A DNA stretch of 64,000 nucleotides from Wurfbainia villosa (lineage: Eukaryota > Streptophyta > Magnoliopsida > Zingiberales > Zingiberaceae), in the NCBI GenBank assembly GCA_025175895.1, contig CM045988.1, positions 12,615,647-12,679,646 on the forward strand, written 5' to 3'. A program made the translations under genes and the position numbers. The notes below the pieces were generated by a model, which saw nothing but the letters and a program-made list of their open reading frames with translations, was not told the DNA's origin and searched no databases. Below, piece by piece: positions 22,351-32,710 of the stretch (position 1 is the stretch's first letter; every line of letters starts with the position of its first letter).

Positions 22351-22364
22351 TTTTTGTTGTAGTG
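22351..22364 (+). repeat. CACTA right terminal inverted repeat
   Basis: TTTTTGTTGTAGTG, the exact complement of the left terminus. Confidence 0.95.
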
Positions 22365-22367
22365 CAT
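22365..22367. other. CACTA target-site duplication, right
   Basis: CAT, pairing with 11017-11019. Confidence 0.95.
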
Positions 22368-23087
22368 TTATCTCTCCGTGTTTAAGATCTCGAATGTCCG
22401 TCGAATAATTAATTTACTGACAATTAATTAATCAACATCTAACTCCATGAGTAGTACCACTCAACCTTATCATCATGTTGGACCAAGTCCACCTGCAGGG
22501 TTTACATGATGAACCTTTATGAGCTCCTCAAGGGGACATCATCATCCTAATATATAGGACACGATTTCCTCCTATAATCAACGACACACCATATAAATAA
22601 TATCATTTTCCAAGTTACCGAGCCTATCGATTTACTCTATAAATCTCGCCCATTGGTAAATCAAAGAAATGAATACTAAGTATATGTGTCCATTATTATA
22701 TTGGGATTAAGAGCATGTACAATATAATATCTGAGGTCCAATTCGATTATGTAGTCAGCAATGAATCGAATCACCTCTAAGTCGGTCCTGCTCAATACAC
22801 ACAAAGTGTACTAGTGTGATTCTATAGTCAAGACAAACCAATACCAAATCACACTACAACCATACCAATGGTTTGTCCAAAGCCATCTCGGTTGTGAGCC
22901 TTTACTTATACTCTACAAGGAGCTGATAACATGATCTACCGTGTGACACTACACACCATGTTATCTACAATGTAATGTATTAGACAATATGCATAACCAT
23001 AAATATGCAAACAATGATCATGTGATTCTTATTTAAAAAATAAAGATGTTCATACAAAAGATAGACTTTTCAGTATATATCCCAATA
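22368..23087 (-). mobile_element. CopG 5' LTR, right part
   Basis: Continues the LTR after the CACTA insertion and matches 4145-4867 closely. The outer end reads CCCAATA where the partner LTR has CCCAACA, so the terminal CA (plus-strand view) has decayed to TA. It abuts CopC RT sequence at 23088. Confidence 0.88.
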
Positions 23088-24405
23088 AAGGTTAGTTGCA
23101 AGGGGCTTCAATCAAGTTGAAGAACTTGATTATGATGAAACATATGCCCCGGTTGCTAGGTTAGAATCCATTAGAATCCTATTAGGATATGCCTCTTTCA
23201 TGGGCTTTAAACTCCAACAAATGGATGTAAAGTCAGCATTCCTAAATGGGTTTATTAAGGAGGAAGTATATGTAGAACAACCTCCCGGGTTTGAAAACAT
23301 AGACTATCCAAACCATGTATTCAAGCTTAAAAAGGCTTTATACGGTTTGAAACAAGCTCCCCGGGCTTGGTATGAAAGAGTGTCATCTTTCTTGGTCTCT
23401 AAGGGGTTTAGAAGGGGTCAAGTAGACCAAACTCTCTTCATTAAATCAAAGTCGAAGGACATCTTTGTAGCCCAAATATATGTAGATGACATTATCTTTG
23501 GGTCAACAAATGATGAGCTCCTTCAAGACTTCATCAAAAATATGGAGAATGAGTTTGAGATGAGTCTAGTTGGGGAACTAAATTTCTTCCTAGGTCTACA
23601 AATCAAACAAACAAATGAAGGAATTTATGTATACCAAACCAAATATGCTAAGGAAATGATTAAGAAATTTGGTTTGGAAAATGCTAAAGTAGTGTCAACC
23701 CCAATAGCAACTAATACAAAAATAGATAATGATCTTGAAGGAAAACAAATTGACCTTAAACTCTATAGGAGTATGATTGGTAGCCTTTTGTACCTAACCG
23801 CTAGTAGACCCGATATATTATTTGTGGTAGGGATGTGTGCAAGGTACTAATCATGTGCCAAAGAGTCCCATTTAGTGGTCGTAAAAAGAATCTTAAGGTA
23901 TATCAAGGGCACACCAAATGTAGGACTTTGGTACCCTAGGATAAAATCTTTTGATTTAATTGGGTACACTGATTCCGACTATGTGGGTTGCAAGTTGGAT
24001 CGGAAGAGTACTAGTGGTGGATGCCAATTTCTTGGATCCTCCCTAGTAAGTTAGAGTAGTAGAAAGCAACCTTGTGTTGTTTTGTCAACTACCGAGGCTG
24101 AATATGTGGTTATGGGTGGTTGTGTGGCTCAATTGCTTTGGATGAGACACACATTAGAGGATTACGAGCTACACTACTCCAATGTAAAAGTTTATTGTGA
24201 TAATGTGAGTACCATAAATTTGAACAAAAATCCGGTACATCACTCTAGGACTAAGAACATTGAAGTAAAAATTCACTTCATTAGAGATCATATGGATAAG
24301 GGGGACATTGAACTTAATTACATAGAATCCAAGTCCAACTTAGCTGACATATTCACCAAGGCTCTCCCCGAAGCAGAATATTCATCACTTAGGAGAGAAC
24401 TTTGA
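23088..24405 (+). pseudogene. CopC copia RT-RNase H (5' part displaced by CopG)
   Basis: Starts abruptly within the RT motif RLVARGFNQVEELDYDETYA. RT continues with QMDVKSAFLNGFIKEEVYVE, QPPGFE, YGLKQAPRAWYERV and the catalytic YVDD (23479-23490). A stop follows GMCARY at 23850. The next part keeps the frame: VKRILRYIKGTPNVGLWYP, GYTDSDYVGCKLDRKSTSGG, a second stop at about 24054, then STTEAEYVVMGGCVAQLLWM, YCDNVSTINLNKNPVHHSRT and LADIFTKALP, ending at 24405. The two stops make it defective. The upstream half (gag, integrase) should lie left of the window, on the far side of CopG. The motif set differs from CopA, CopB and CopG, so it is another copia lineage. Confidence 0.92.
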
Positions 24406-25485
24406 ATGTGTTTAGTAGAATAGAGGTCTAGGTTTGCATGATCCTATAGAAGTTCTAGGATTTATACTGTTAAGCATGTCACAAAACACCTAAGAAACCA
24501 TGATTTTTGTATTGAGCCACTTAGACAACATGTGAGATGTTAGGAAGATGCATTTGGTTCATTATACTTGTTATGATGCATTACTATGAACCAAAGTGTC
24601 ATCTAGAGACATTAATCCTTCATTGGACCAATCATTGGGAAGGCTTATGCACAACTGATATGCATATAACTCCAAGAATATAATTGGAAATGTCAAATAA
24701 AACATAATTTAAACTATGTTTGTCATGCTTTGAAAAACAATTTTCAATTTCTAAGCAAAAGTGATACAAAGTTTGCAAAATACTTAAAGCTTTTGTTAGG
24801 TTTCAAAATTGTATCATTTTTGAAATCTGGAAAACATATATTTTTTAAATTATTTTTCCTTGATATAAAATGATTTCAGAAATGTGTACACAAAATTTCG
24901 TGATTTTTTGATGTTTTTTGAATTTTTGGTGCATTTTTGAAGTTGGGATGAAAAACCTGAAAAATGGACTTCGGGCGTGGCAGTCGACTGAATCAGAATT
25001 CAGTCGACTGATACCCTGGTTTTTCTACATTTCAGCCTTATTTCTTGATCTTGAGTGTGCTATTAAGTGTCCTAACCCTATGGTATGTTGACTTAAGTAA
25101 TTAAAAGGGTATGGGACTGTTTGATGCAATGTTTTAGGGGGAGTTTCAAAATATAAATCTTTTCATTCCCTAAATTTATATTGTTGGTGCAAAGTTAGGA
25201 TTTAACTTTCTATCTTTTGTTATTCTTTGCTCCACAATGTTATTGACACATCATAAATCATATCTTTGATTAAGGGGGAGCCTCATATCAATTTTATGCC
25301 TTAGTTCAAGATGTATCAAATTTAATTCTTTCATGACCTTGTTATTGTATGAATTCTTCTCCTTTTCGATGTATGTCAAAGGGGGAGAAGGGATGTTTAA
25401 GTTAGAATTCATATTAGAAATAGGATTATGTGCATATGTTAAAGATCTAACTTAAATGATTGTCAAACATCAAAAAGGGGGAGAT
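24406..25485 (+). other. CopC 3' untranslated region with serial polypurine tracts
   Basis: About 1.1 kb between pol and the LTR with no convincing protein. It holds GGGGGAG purine tracts near 25137, 25275, 25380 and 25477, the last abutting the LTR. At 24983-25012 there is a perfect 13-bp hairpin (CAGTCGACTGAAT, 4-nt loop). Confidence 0.7.
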
Positions 25486-25599
25486 TGTTTGTGCAACAAT
25501 GCCCCAATCATTTACATGTTTTGATGTTTGGATAATCATCTAAGTTAGGCAATATTTTGTGATCTAATTGTAAACATGCTTAAGTGATAGGAAAAATCC

Positions 25600-25830
25600 A
25601 AGTATGAAGACTTGGTAAAAGAAAAGTCCAAGTGTGATCTTGGCAAAAGAAGTCCAAGGAAAGAGTTTGGCGGCGTAAGACCAAGCATGTAGTCTTGGCG
25701 GTGTAAAGTCTAAGCGGACCTTGGCAAAGGAAGTCCAAAGGCAAGTCTTGGCAGCTTAAGTCCAAGCATGTAGTCTTGGCGGCGTAAAGTCCAAGCGTAC
25801 TTTGGCGAAGAGAAACCCAAGACATGACGA
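25600..25830 (+). repeat. CCAAG/CTTGG mini-hairpin array (CopC LTR)
   Basis: About seven degenerate units of 30-36 bp of the form AAGTCCAAG, a short spacer, then CTTGGC(G/A). Similar arrays are in CopE LTRs at 55123-55430 and 56585-56925. Confidence 0.75.
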
Positions 25831-25979
25831 AACCAAAGGAAGCTCTTGGAAGCAAGCGCAAAGGATGAACAAGTCGCAGACTCAGAGGGATCCTAGAGGC
25901 GCAAGCCTAAAGGAAGAGCTAGAAGGTTAAGTCTAGGTCTAGGGAGTCAATTCAAGTATGAATTACTCATACTTGATGA

Positions 25980-26335
25980 GTATCAGTCGACTGATACGAT
26001 GTAGCAGTCGACTGATAAGGTGCTCGACTGAGTCAGGCTGAAACCCTGATGATCAGTCGACTGCCAAGAGCTGGCAGTCGACTGATGTTGCAATCAGTTG
26101 ACTGCCAATACCGGCAGTCGACTGATCAAGTCGATGACGGACACAGAATGGAGTCTCACTAGACTCCGCACGGGGATCACTCGACTTATTGCTTCATCAG
26201 TTGACTGATGAAGTGATCAGTCGACTGATCAGGCTGCCATTGGAAATGGCGACTGCGTATCTCCGCGGATTTGCCTCGTCAGAAGCCGTTGGCTTTGATG
26301 ATAGTCGACCGATGCTGTACATTAGTCGACTGATC
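25980..26335 (+). repeat. CAGTCGACTG palindrome cluster (CopC LTR)
   Basis: About eight copies of AGTCGACTG (mostly ATCAGTCGACTGAT or GCAGTCGACTG) plus decayed ones such as CAGTTGACTG. They lie in 360 bp ending 30 bp before the TATA box. Confidence 0.85.
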
Positions 26336-26364
26336 GTGGCCCAATGGGAAAAATAGCCCTCTCT

Positions 26365-26374
26365 CTATAAAAAG
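26365..26374 (+). promoter_or_regulatory. CopC LTR TATA box
   Basis: CTATAAAAAG within CTCTCTCTATAAAAAGAGG. Position and context fit the U3/R border. Confidence 0.6.
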
Positions 26375-26735
26375 AGGACTTGGGATGCTTGAGAAGGCTA
26401 ATGCTTATTTTCCAACCTTGTTCTCAAGCTCCCACGAATTTTCAAAGGCTTTCTTTGTGTTAATTCCTCCTCTTCTCCTAAATCTCATTTTCATCATTCT
26501 AAGAAGAGGAGAGTGTCTTGTAAAGGAAAGCTTCTTAGTGGAATTGCTTTGGGTTGATCCACCTTAAGAATTGTCGTGGAGTATGAGTGTTATCTCCGAA
26601 CCACGTAAAAGGCTTCGTGTTAGCATTTGTGTTTAGCTTCTTGTTTTTATTTAGTATTTTCTTCCGCTAACATTTCTTGTAGATTTCGAAAAGAGGCTAT
26701 TCACCCCCCTCTAGCCTTCCAAGGATCCCTAACAA

Positions 26736-27658
26736 GAAGTCAACAAGTGGCTTTCATCATAGTTTGACACAATAGAAATGGGAGAACCTGAATACATCTT
26801 AGGAGTAAAGATCATCAAGGATCGATCTAAGAGACTTTTGGGTTTGTCTCAAGAGTCTTATATAAATAAGATGTTACAACATTTCATCATATCTGATTGC
26901 AATTGTGAACAGACACCCATTGTGAAAGGTACTATTCTAAGCAAGAGTATGAGCCCCAAGACTCTTGAAGAAATAGCCAAGATAAATAAAAAACTATATG
27001 CCAGTGTTGTTGGTAGTTTGATGTACACTATGTTGTGTACTCGTCCTGATATTAGCTATGTTGTTAGCTTAGTCAGTTAGTTCTAGTCAAACCCAGGACT
27101 GAGACACTGAAAGGCAGTAAAAAGGATATTCAGATATCTGAAAGCGACAACAGGTTATAGTCTTTGTTATCAAGGATTAGATATGAGCCTGAAGGGCTAT
27201 TCAGATGCAGATTGGGCTGGGGACCTAAATGATAGAAAATCTACATCAGACTATGAGTTCTTGTTGAATGGTGGTGCCATCTCCTGGAACAGCAAGAAAC
27301 AGACCTGTGTGGCCTTATCAACTATAGAAGCTGAATATGTGACATTTTCAGTAGTTGTGCAAGAAGCAGTCTAGTTAAGGAGATTCTTGAAGCATCTGAA
27401 AATTACTGAAGATAGTGGGAGTCCAATGACCGTCTACTATGACAGTCAAGCTACTATAGCTTTTTCCAAGGATCCCAAATATCACAGCAAGGATAAGCAT
27501 ATAACAATAAAGTATAACTTTATCAGAGATATTGTTGCTAAGAAGAAAGTGATTTTTGAGTATATCCCTACATGAGCTATGCTTACAGATCCTTTTACTA
27601 AGATGATGACTAGAGAGTCATTTTATGAGCATGTAAAGTCTATGGGACTTCATAAAAT
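26736..27658 (+). pseudogene. CopX copia RT-RNase H fragment
   Basis: Begins mid-RT at KWLSS*FDTIEMGEPEYILG, directly at the end of the CopC LTR. Further motifs: KIIKDRSKRLLGLSQESYIN, LYASVVGSLMYTMLCTRPDI, GYSDADWAGDLNDRKSTSDY, SWNSKKQTCVALSTIEAEYV, YYDSQATIAFSKDPKYHSKD, and a C-terminus DPFTKMMTRESFYEHVKSMG ending near 27658. Several stops (for example near 26759, 27080, 27107, 27372 and 27573) interrupt one continuous frame. It is older and more decayed than CopC, consistent with its being the outer host of the left-hand nest. Confidence 0.9.
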
Positions 27659-29163
27659 ATAACAATTTTGTAATGACAATTGAATATTGTAATTTGATTG
27701 TTTGAAATGTTATCCATAATTTATTCAGTGTATGTGATGTTATTCTGATAAGATCTCGATGAGCATGTTGGCAGGTAGTGATTGGTCCTCTTATATGGGC
27801 AATCATCTCTATTTGTTAAGTACAAATAGGGGTAAAACCATTACTTATAGGATAACTTTGGAAGCTATATATTTAGAGATACATATCTATAAGATGGGGT
27901 CATCTTGATATTTGTATCAAGATAAGATCATTTAAGAAAAGTGATCGAAGTAAATGATCCCACCTTTTACTATACCTGTTTATGAGCCAGATTAGAATTC
28001 ATATGTTGAATTCAGGATTAGACATTTGGAATGCCTAGATCAAAATCTGTACAATGTTGAGAAAAATATGCACTCTTTATTAGTAAAGAGAATAACATCG
28101 TAGCATGTGATTCATACCACATGTGCTAAAGCGACAATAAGGGTAGTAGGAGAATGGATCCCTGCTTCTCTACTATGTGGGCCCTTTGTGATTATATGTT
28201 AATCTCAACATTTGCCCTTTGTGACTATTTAGGTGTCTACTTGAAGTTTTAATCAGGGTCTTCTACTTTAGCATGAAAACCTATTGACTATGGATGATTC
28301 AGTCTATGGAATATGACTAGGAAAGCGACTGATTAAAATGAATAGATTCACACTAAAAAGGAAGATTAAATAGATTTACATCTTATGGGAATTATTCACT
28401 GGTCGACCCATTTCTGTTGTGTATGAAAATGATTGTGAATATTGAGAATATGGAAAATGCTCTTGACATGATGGTCATTATGAGAGATTAGAGATGTTCA
28501 TATTGATGTAAATGGAGAATATTTAATCTGGATAAATAGCAAGGCATCATATCCGAGAAAATGGTTATGTACCACCAGGAGTATGGTTTTGTACCACCTG
28601 GAGAACGGTTGTGTGCCACTTGGAGGATGGTTGTGTGCTATTAGGTGAATGACTATATGTCATTCAGAGAATGGTTATGTACCATTTGAAGAGCAACTAA
28701 GTTAGGCGTAACAACTTTTCTTAGCACTGATCGCTCTATGAGCAGTTATGTAAGGTGTAACAACTTTCTTAGCAATAGATTGCTCAGTGTGCTTGTTGTC
28801 GCACGAACCATTTTCCTATGTATGAATTGATTGTTCTAATGGTCTTTGTGACTATTCATCTATGTTCTATTAGTCTTTTGGGACTATGAACTCCGATTAT
28901 ATATTAGTCTATGTGACTATTAACCCGGGCTCTACCTCTTATCGGCCTATGCAACCATTTGCCTATGTGGCACAACTTAGATGAATAGGAGATACACGCT
29001 ACGTTGCCATTAACGCAGGCACGCATCGCACTTCACAAATGCGTGTGTGCAGCAGCAGACAAAGTTGATTAAGGAATTAAGTACTATACTTGCTTAGACT
29101 AAACTTTGGTCTAACTAGTTAAAGACTAAGTGAATTAGCTTCGGATAGTTCCACTCAACTTAG
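27659..29163 (+). other. CopX downstream non-coding DNA
   Basis: About 1.5 kb after pol. No polypurine tract plus LTR start is recognisable and no protein is supported. It includes a 22-bp tandem repeat (28557-28688) followed by two copies of a GTAACAACTTT(T)CTTAGCA segment (28706 and 28757). Confidence 0.5.
28557..28688 (+). repeat. 22-bp tandem repeat, 6 units
   Basis: Six consecutive 22-bp degenerate units of the form GA(G/A)AATGGTTATGTACCA(C/T)(C/T)(A/T)G. The unit length is constant across all six. Confidence 0.85.
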
Positions 29164-30129
29164 TGTAGGATCCAGAAAGACGCTAGAGGGGGGGGGGTGA
29201 ATAGACTTTAAAAAAATCTTTTCTTTCTTTCTAAAACAAAAATAAATCGCATCGGGAACACGAAAACAAAGAAAAAAGTGCATACCGACTGCTAATTCAA
29301 AACCCTGCGAACCTTGATCGCTTCCAAAGGGAAATCACTAAAAGTCTCTTCCTCATTGGAGGTAAGGAACAAGACGATTACAAAGATGATAAGGTGGGTA
29401 ACAACCTTACCGATCTTTATAAAAATTGAATACACAAAAACAATAGTAATATACCGACAATAAATAGAAAAGGATGCACGGTCGGAGTAGCGTTGTAACA
29501 CGAAGAATCACAGCCGGAGAGCAAGAGCACTTAAGAGTATTGATTTCTAGGGTTTGTGTCCTCCACCCCACTACCCCCCCCCCCCCCCCCCCTCCCTTTT
29601 ATAGATTTTACTAAGCCTTTTGAAACCTTCATTTTCATTCATATCTACATCTACATCTAGATCTAGATCTAGATAGATTTTATCCAAAAGTCTTATCTTT
29701 GAGGTGACAACTTGACTCTTCACATGCACACTAGTCGACAGCTCTTATTGCCAGTCGACTGTTGTACTTGAGTTTCTAATTCAACCACCTGCATCACAAG
29801 GTTAAAACAAGATATAATAATAGTGATTGTGATAGTCTTTGACCATCCGATCTCGACTTCAACATTCCTCTGGAAGCTTTGGTCAAATTGACGCCTACGG
29901 TTGTCCCCATACTAAGGACGCGACCTCACCATCGCTCCTCACTCGGAGCTTACTTTTGCCAACCCCCTGGTCCTCTGACTTGTTGGACTTATCTTCTTAG
30001 CTTCTAATCCTGCAAACTTACTAAGACCTGCAAGCTTGACACAGAACATTAGACCATAATATAACTTAACTTTGAACCTTTACCATAATCAAAATTCAAG
30101 TTTGATTATCTAGTGCCCCTGCACCAACA
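29164..30129 (-). mobile_element. CopH LTR (966 bp, 3' LTR of a minus-strand copia)
   Basis: Minus strand: starts TGTTGGTGCAGGGGCAC at 30129 after the polypurine tract AAAAAGGAGGAGAT, and ends CTGGATCCTACA at 29164. It contains the phrase CTATTCACCCCCCCC near its end, a minus-strand TATA box near 29600, AGTCGACTG motifs near 29731-29762, an ATCTAGATCTAGATC run near 29650-29675 and a C16-18 homopolymer at about 29574-29592. Confidence 0.85.
29597..29604 (-). promoter_or_regulatory. CopH LTR TATA box
   Basis: Minus-strand TCTATAAAAGGG, downstream of the AGTCGACTG motifs in the transcription sense. Confidence 0.5.
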
Positions 30130-30366
30130 ATCTCCTCCTTTTTGATTTATGGCAATATCATTCAAAGTTAAGGAAATAAAAGCATAAAAGAATTTAAAGA
30201 TTATTTTTTAAAACTCACCTTTAATTTTCTTAACTTTACCCTCTCCCCCTTTGACATATATCAAAAGAGTAAAATATTAAGTTCTTTTAAATTCTGCACA
30301 AACAATGTAACCTAGGTTAAGATGTTACCTTCCAACCTTTAACATTGTTATAAAATTTTGAGAAAT
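30130..30366 (-). other. CopH internal remnant with polypurine tract
   Basis: About 240 bp of CopH upstream of its 3' LTR. It has two purine tracts on the minus strand (AAAAAGGAGGAGAT at 30130 and AAAGGGGGAGAGGG near 30240). It is cut by the CopA-2 LTR at 30367; no coding sequence remains. Confidence 0.65.
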
Positions 30367-32569
30367 TGTTGGGTTCACATGGCATCGACGTGGGTGTTGC
30401 GTTCGAACACGTTTTGTAAACATGCACACAGTGGAAGCAAAAACTAGTAATAAACTATTTATTACAACACACACACCACACACATGCTAGGATACAAAAT
30501 GTGTAGACATAATCGACATTTCAAATTTTGCAATACAAGGAAACTTATACTAGGTATACCTGACGGATCACGTGTAACGGGAATGACATCAACCGAGCGA
30601 CACTTGCAAATCTCGCCTCTATCTGTATCAACACCGAGTATTGTCAGGATAGCTTCACAAAGCCATGAGCCCATCTTCTCACGTGATACTAGTATCGAAT
30701 CGAAGACGTTGTGATCGAGAGATGATCACGATCCGAATCAAATTCGGATCCAAAAACCGAGTTCCATGAACTCGCTTCTCGGAAGCGGTTTTCATCGACC
30801 AATTGACGAAACCTTAACCCTTCACCTATGAGAATTGCTGGAGATCCAATCCCCGACAAGTAGGCCACTGTCGGAGCACAAAACGTCGATCAAACGACCT
30901 CTCCAGAAAGAGGAGAACAAGCTGTCCAAAACTGGACAGCTTGTTTAGGTAGAAGAGATGGCCGGCTGCTCCTTTGTCGCTGGCGGCCAAAGGTGGTTTC
31001 CCGGCGGCTAAGGGTGGCCCGAGGATTGCCGGCAGCAGGTGGGTGGCTGGCGGCAAGGTGGAGCAGCTACAGCAAGCTTGGGCGGCGGCACAAGGGTGGG
31101 CGGCAACAACCTTGGGCGACAAGAGCAAGGACTCCTCTCCTAGGGTTGGGCAGCAACTCTTGATTGATGATTAGGGTTTCACAAAACCCTTAAGTCGTGT
31201 TTTTATAGAGAATATATTCTCCTAACGGTTATTGGTTCATAACCAAAGCCCGTTAACCCGCTCCAATAACTTAAGTTAAAGTAAACCAAACCGCATTGGT
31301 CTGTTTTAAATTAAAACAAACCCAACCAACTTTGGTTCATTCGTTTAAAACAAACCAAACCACTTTGGTTTATTTTCCACCATTGGATTAGAACCAAACC
31401 GATTTGGTTCATCCATCATGTCTTCATAAGACTTGACCCATCCATGTTTCTGATGCGACTGAAACAATTTCATACTCGCTCTTTTTTTGGTCCGACCAAA
31501 CCAAGTCTCTCTCAATCTGAGAATTCTATTCTCAAGCTCGTTGTGCGTGTGACCAAATAGGTTCCCGGTTTATGTTGGTCATCTATAATTAACCATTAAT
31601 TATAGAACAATCATGAGTAGCACCTAGTAGTACATCATGATCCCCAATTAATCAAAAAATCAACGGTTGATCCAAGAACGCTTCTGAAACCCTTTAGCAG
31701 CTACAGTGAATCGTGCCCCATTCCCTTCACTCATCTTATATCCACTTGGTTCAGGACATGGTCTATGTGTCAGTCCCCACTAGGCTAACTACGTCACACC
31801 TAGCCCAAGTATTACTTCCTCGTGCTATGGATTCTAGTTACTGCACATGTATCCAAGAGTATCATACTCTAAACATGTAATGTTTTGGCCAAAGACTTTA
31901 GTAACAATCTGATGAGAGGCCATAGGGTATACATCTCCTCGCAAGGAGTGGTGAATCCTTTGTAAGCTATTCAAACATCTTTGGACATTTCAACTTATAC
32001 CCAATCATCCCGAGTCCACATCTCCTCGGAGATGTTTGCTTAAGATGTCAAAGCATAAGTCTCCATGACTAAGATGACTTGAATACCGCAAGTCAAAGGA
32101 ACATCGCACTTAAGCTGAAGTAAGAACTTCATTGACATATCCATATATGCAGAGAACCATATGAAGTCTTACAGCTAGTCAATCCAATGAACTAGTTACC
32201 ATAACTAGCATCCACGATTAACTCCGGACATCTTAATATCTCTAGCCAGTGAGGAACAACTACTTGGATAAACCAAGGAGTATAACTCGTGCTAGTCTCG
32301 ACATAATTGATGGTGTTCGAATACATCAATTCATCGACTAGGGATAATTCCAATACATCATAATTATACATGTAGAGATACTCACTAGTTGTGATCCAAT
32401 CATAAATTCTCTCATGCTGTGAATTGTATTGCGGATATTCAGTAAATGAGTTTAAGATCCAATCAAATACATGAAAACATGTATACTCAAATAGTGAATC
32501 TTCATTTATCAAATAAATGGTACAACCATAAGGCGATTGCCTTAAGACATCTCTCATATATCACTAACA
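30367..32569 (-). mobile_element. CopA-2 3' LTR (2,203 bp)
   Basis: Minus strand: starts TGTTAGTGATATATGAGAG at 32569 and ends with CCCAACA at 30367. It matches the CopA-1 and CopA-3 LTRs along its length with many substitutions and short indels. The TATA box is at 31201-31208 (minus) and the AACCAAA hairpins at 31290-31400. Confidence 0.87.
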
Positions 32570-32705
32570 AGCTCCCACTTGGCCTAATGCCAATCAACAA
32601 GGTATCCAATACCATAAGCTCTAACATGACCCTCAAACTTACTTTGAGGTAAGGCCTTAGTTAAAGGATCCGCTAAGTTCCTTTCATAGGGAATCTTCTC
32701 GATTT
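32570..32705 (-). pseudogene. CopA-2 RNase H C-terminus
   Basis: Minus-strand coding tail QIEKIPYERNLADPLTKALP, then QSKFEGHVRAYGIGYLVDWH, directly before the polypurine tract at 32571-32580. It is split from the rest of pol (42124 onward) by CopB. Confidence 0.88.
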
Positions 32706-32710
32706 GTATA
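32706..32710. other. CopB target-site duplication, left
   Basis: GTATA, repeated at 42119-42123. Joining across it restores the CopA RNase H sequence order. Confidence 0.9.

Larger units (their letters stand above)
11020..22364 (+). mobile_element. CACTA (En/Spm) DNA transposon, 11,345 bp
   Basis: A complete element inside CopG's 5' LTR. Its ends are perfect 14-bp inverted repeats (CACTACAACAAAAA), flanked by the 3-bp duplication CAT. The empty site is visible in the sister LTR. Subterminal regions are packed with AGACAACGG and its complement. It carries a TNP2-type transposase gene (12440-15806) and a TNP1/Transposase_24 plus C48 protease gene (16525-21553), both on the plus strand. An antisense captured fragment lies in an intron (19450-20310). 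Most exons and splice sites still fit in phase. Only a few single-base shifts are seen, so this looks like a recent, formerly autonomous copy. Confidence 0.95.
25486..26735 (+). mobile_element. CopC 3' LTR (1,250 bp)
   Basis: Starts TGTTTGTGCAACAATG right after AAAAAGGGGGAGAT and ends GGATCCCTAACA, so the ends are TGTT...AACA. Inside, in order: an array of CCAAG...CTTGG mini-hairpins (25600-25830), CAGTCGACTG palindromes (25980-26335), a TATA box at 26365, and near the 3' end the phrase TTCACCCCCCTCTAGCC, common at the end of many plant copia LTRs. It abuts CopX RT at 26736. Confidence 0.9.
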
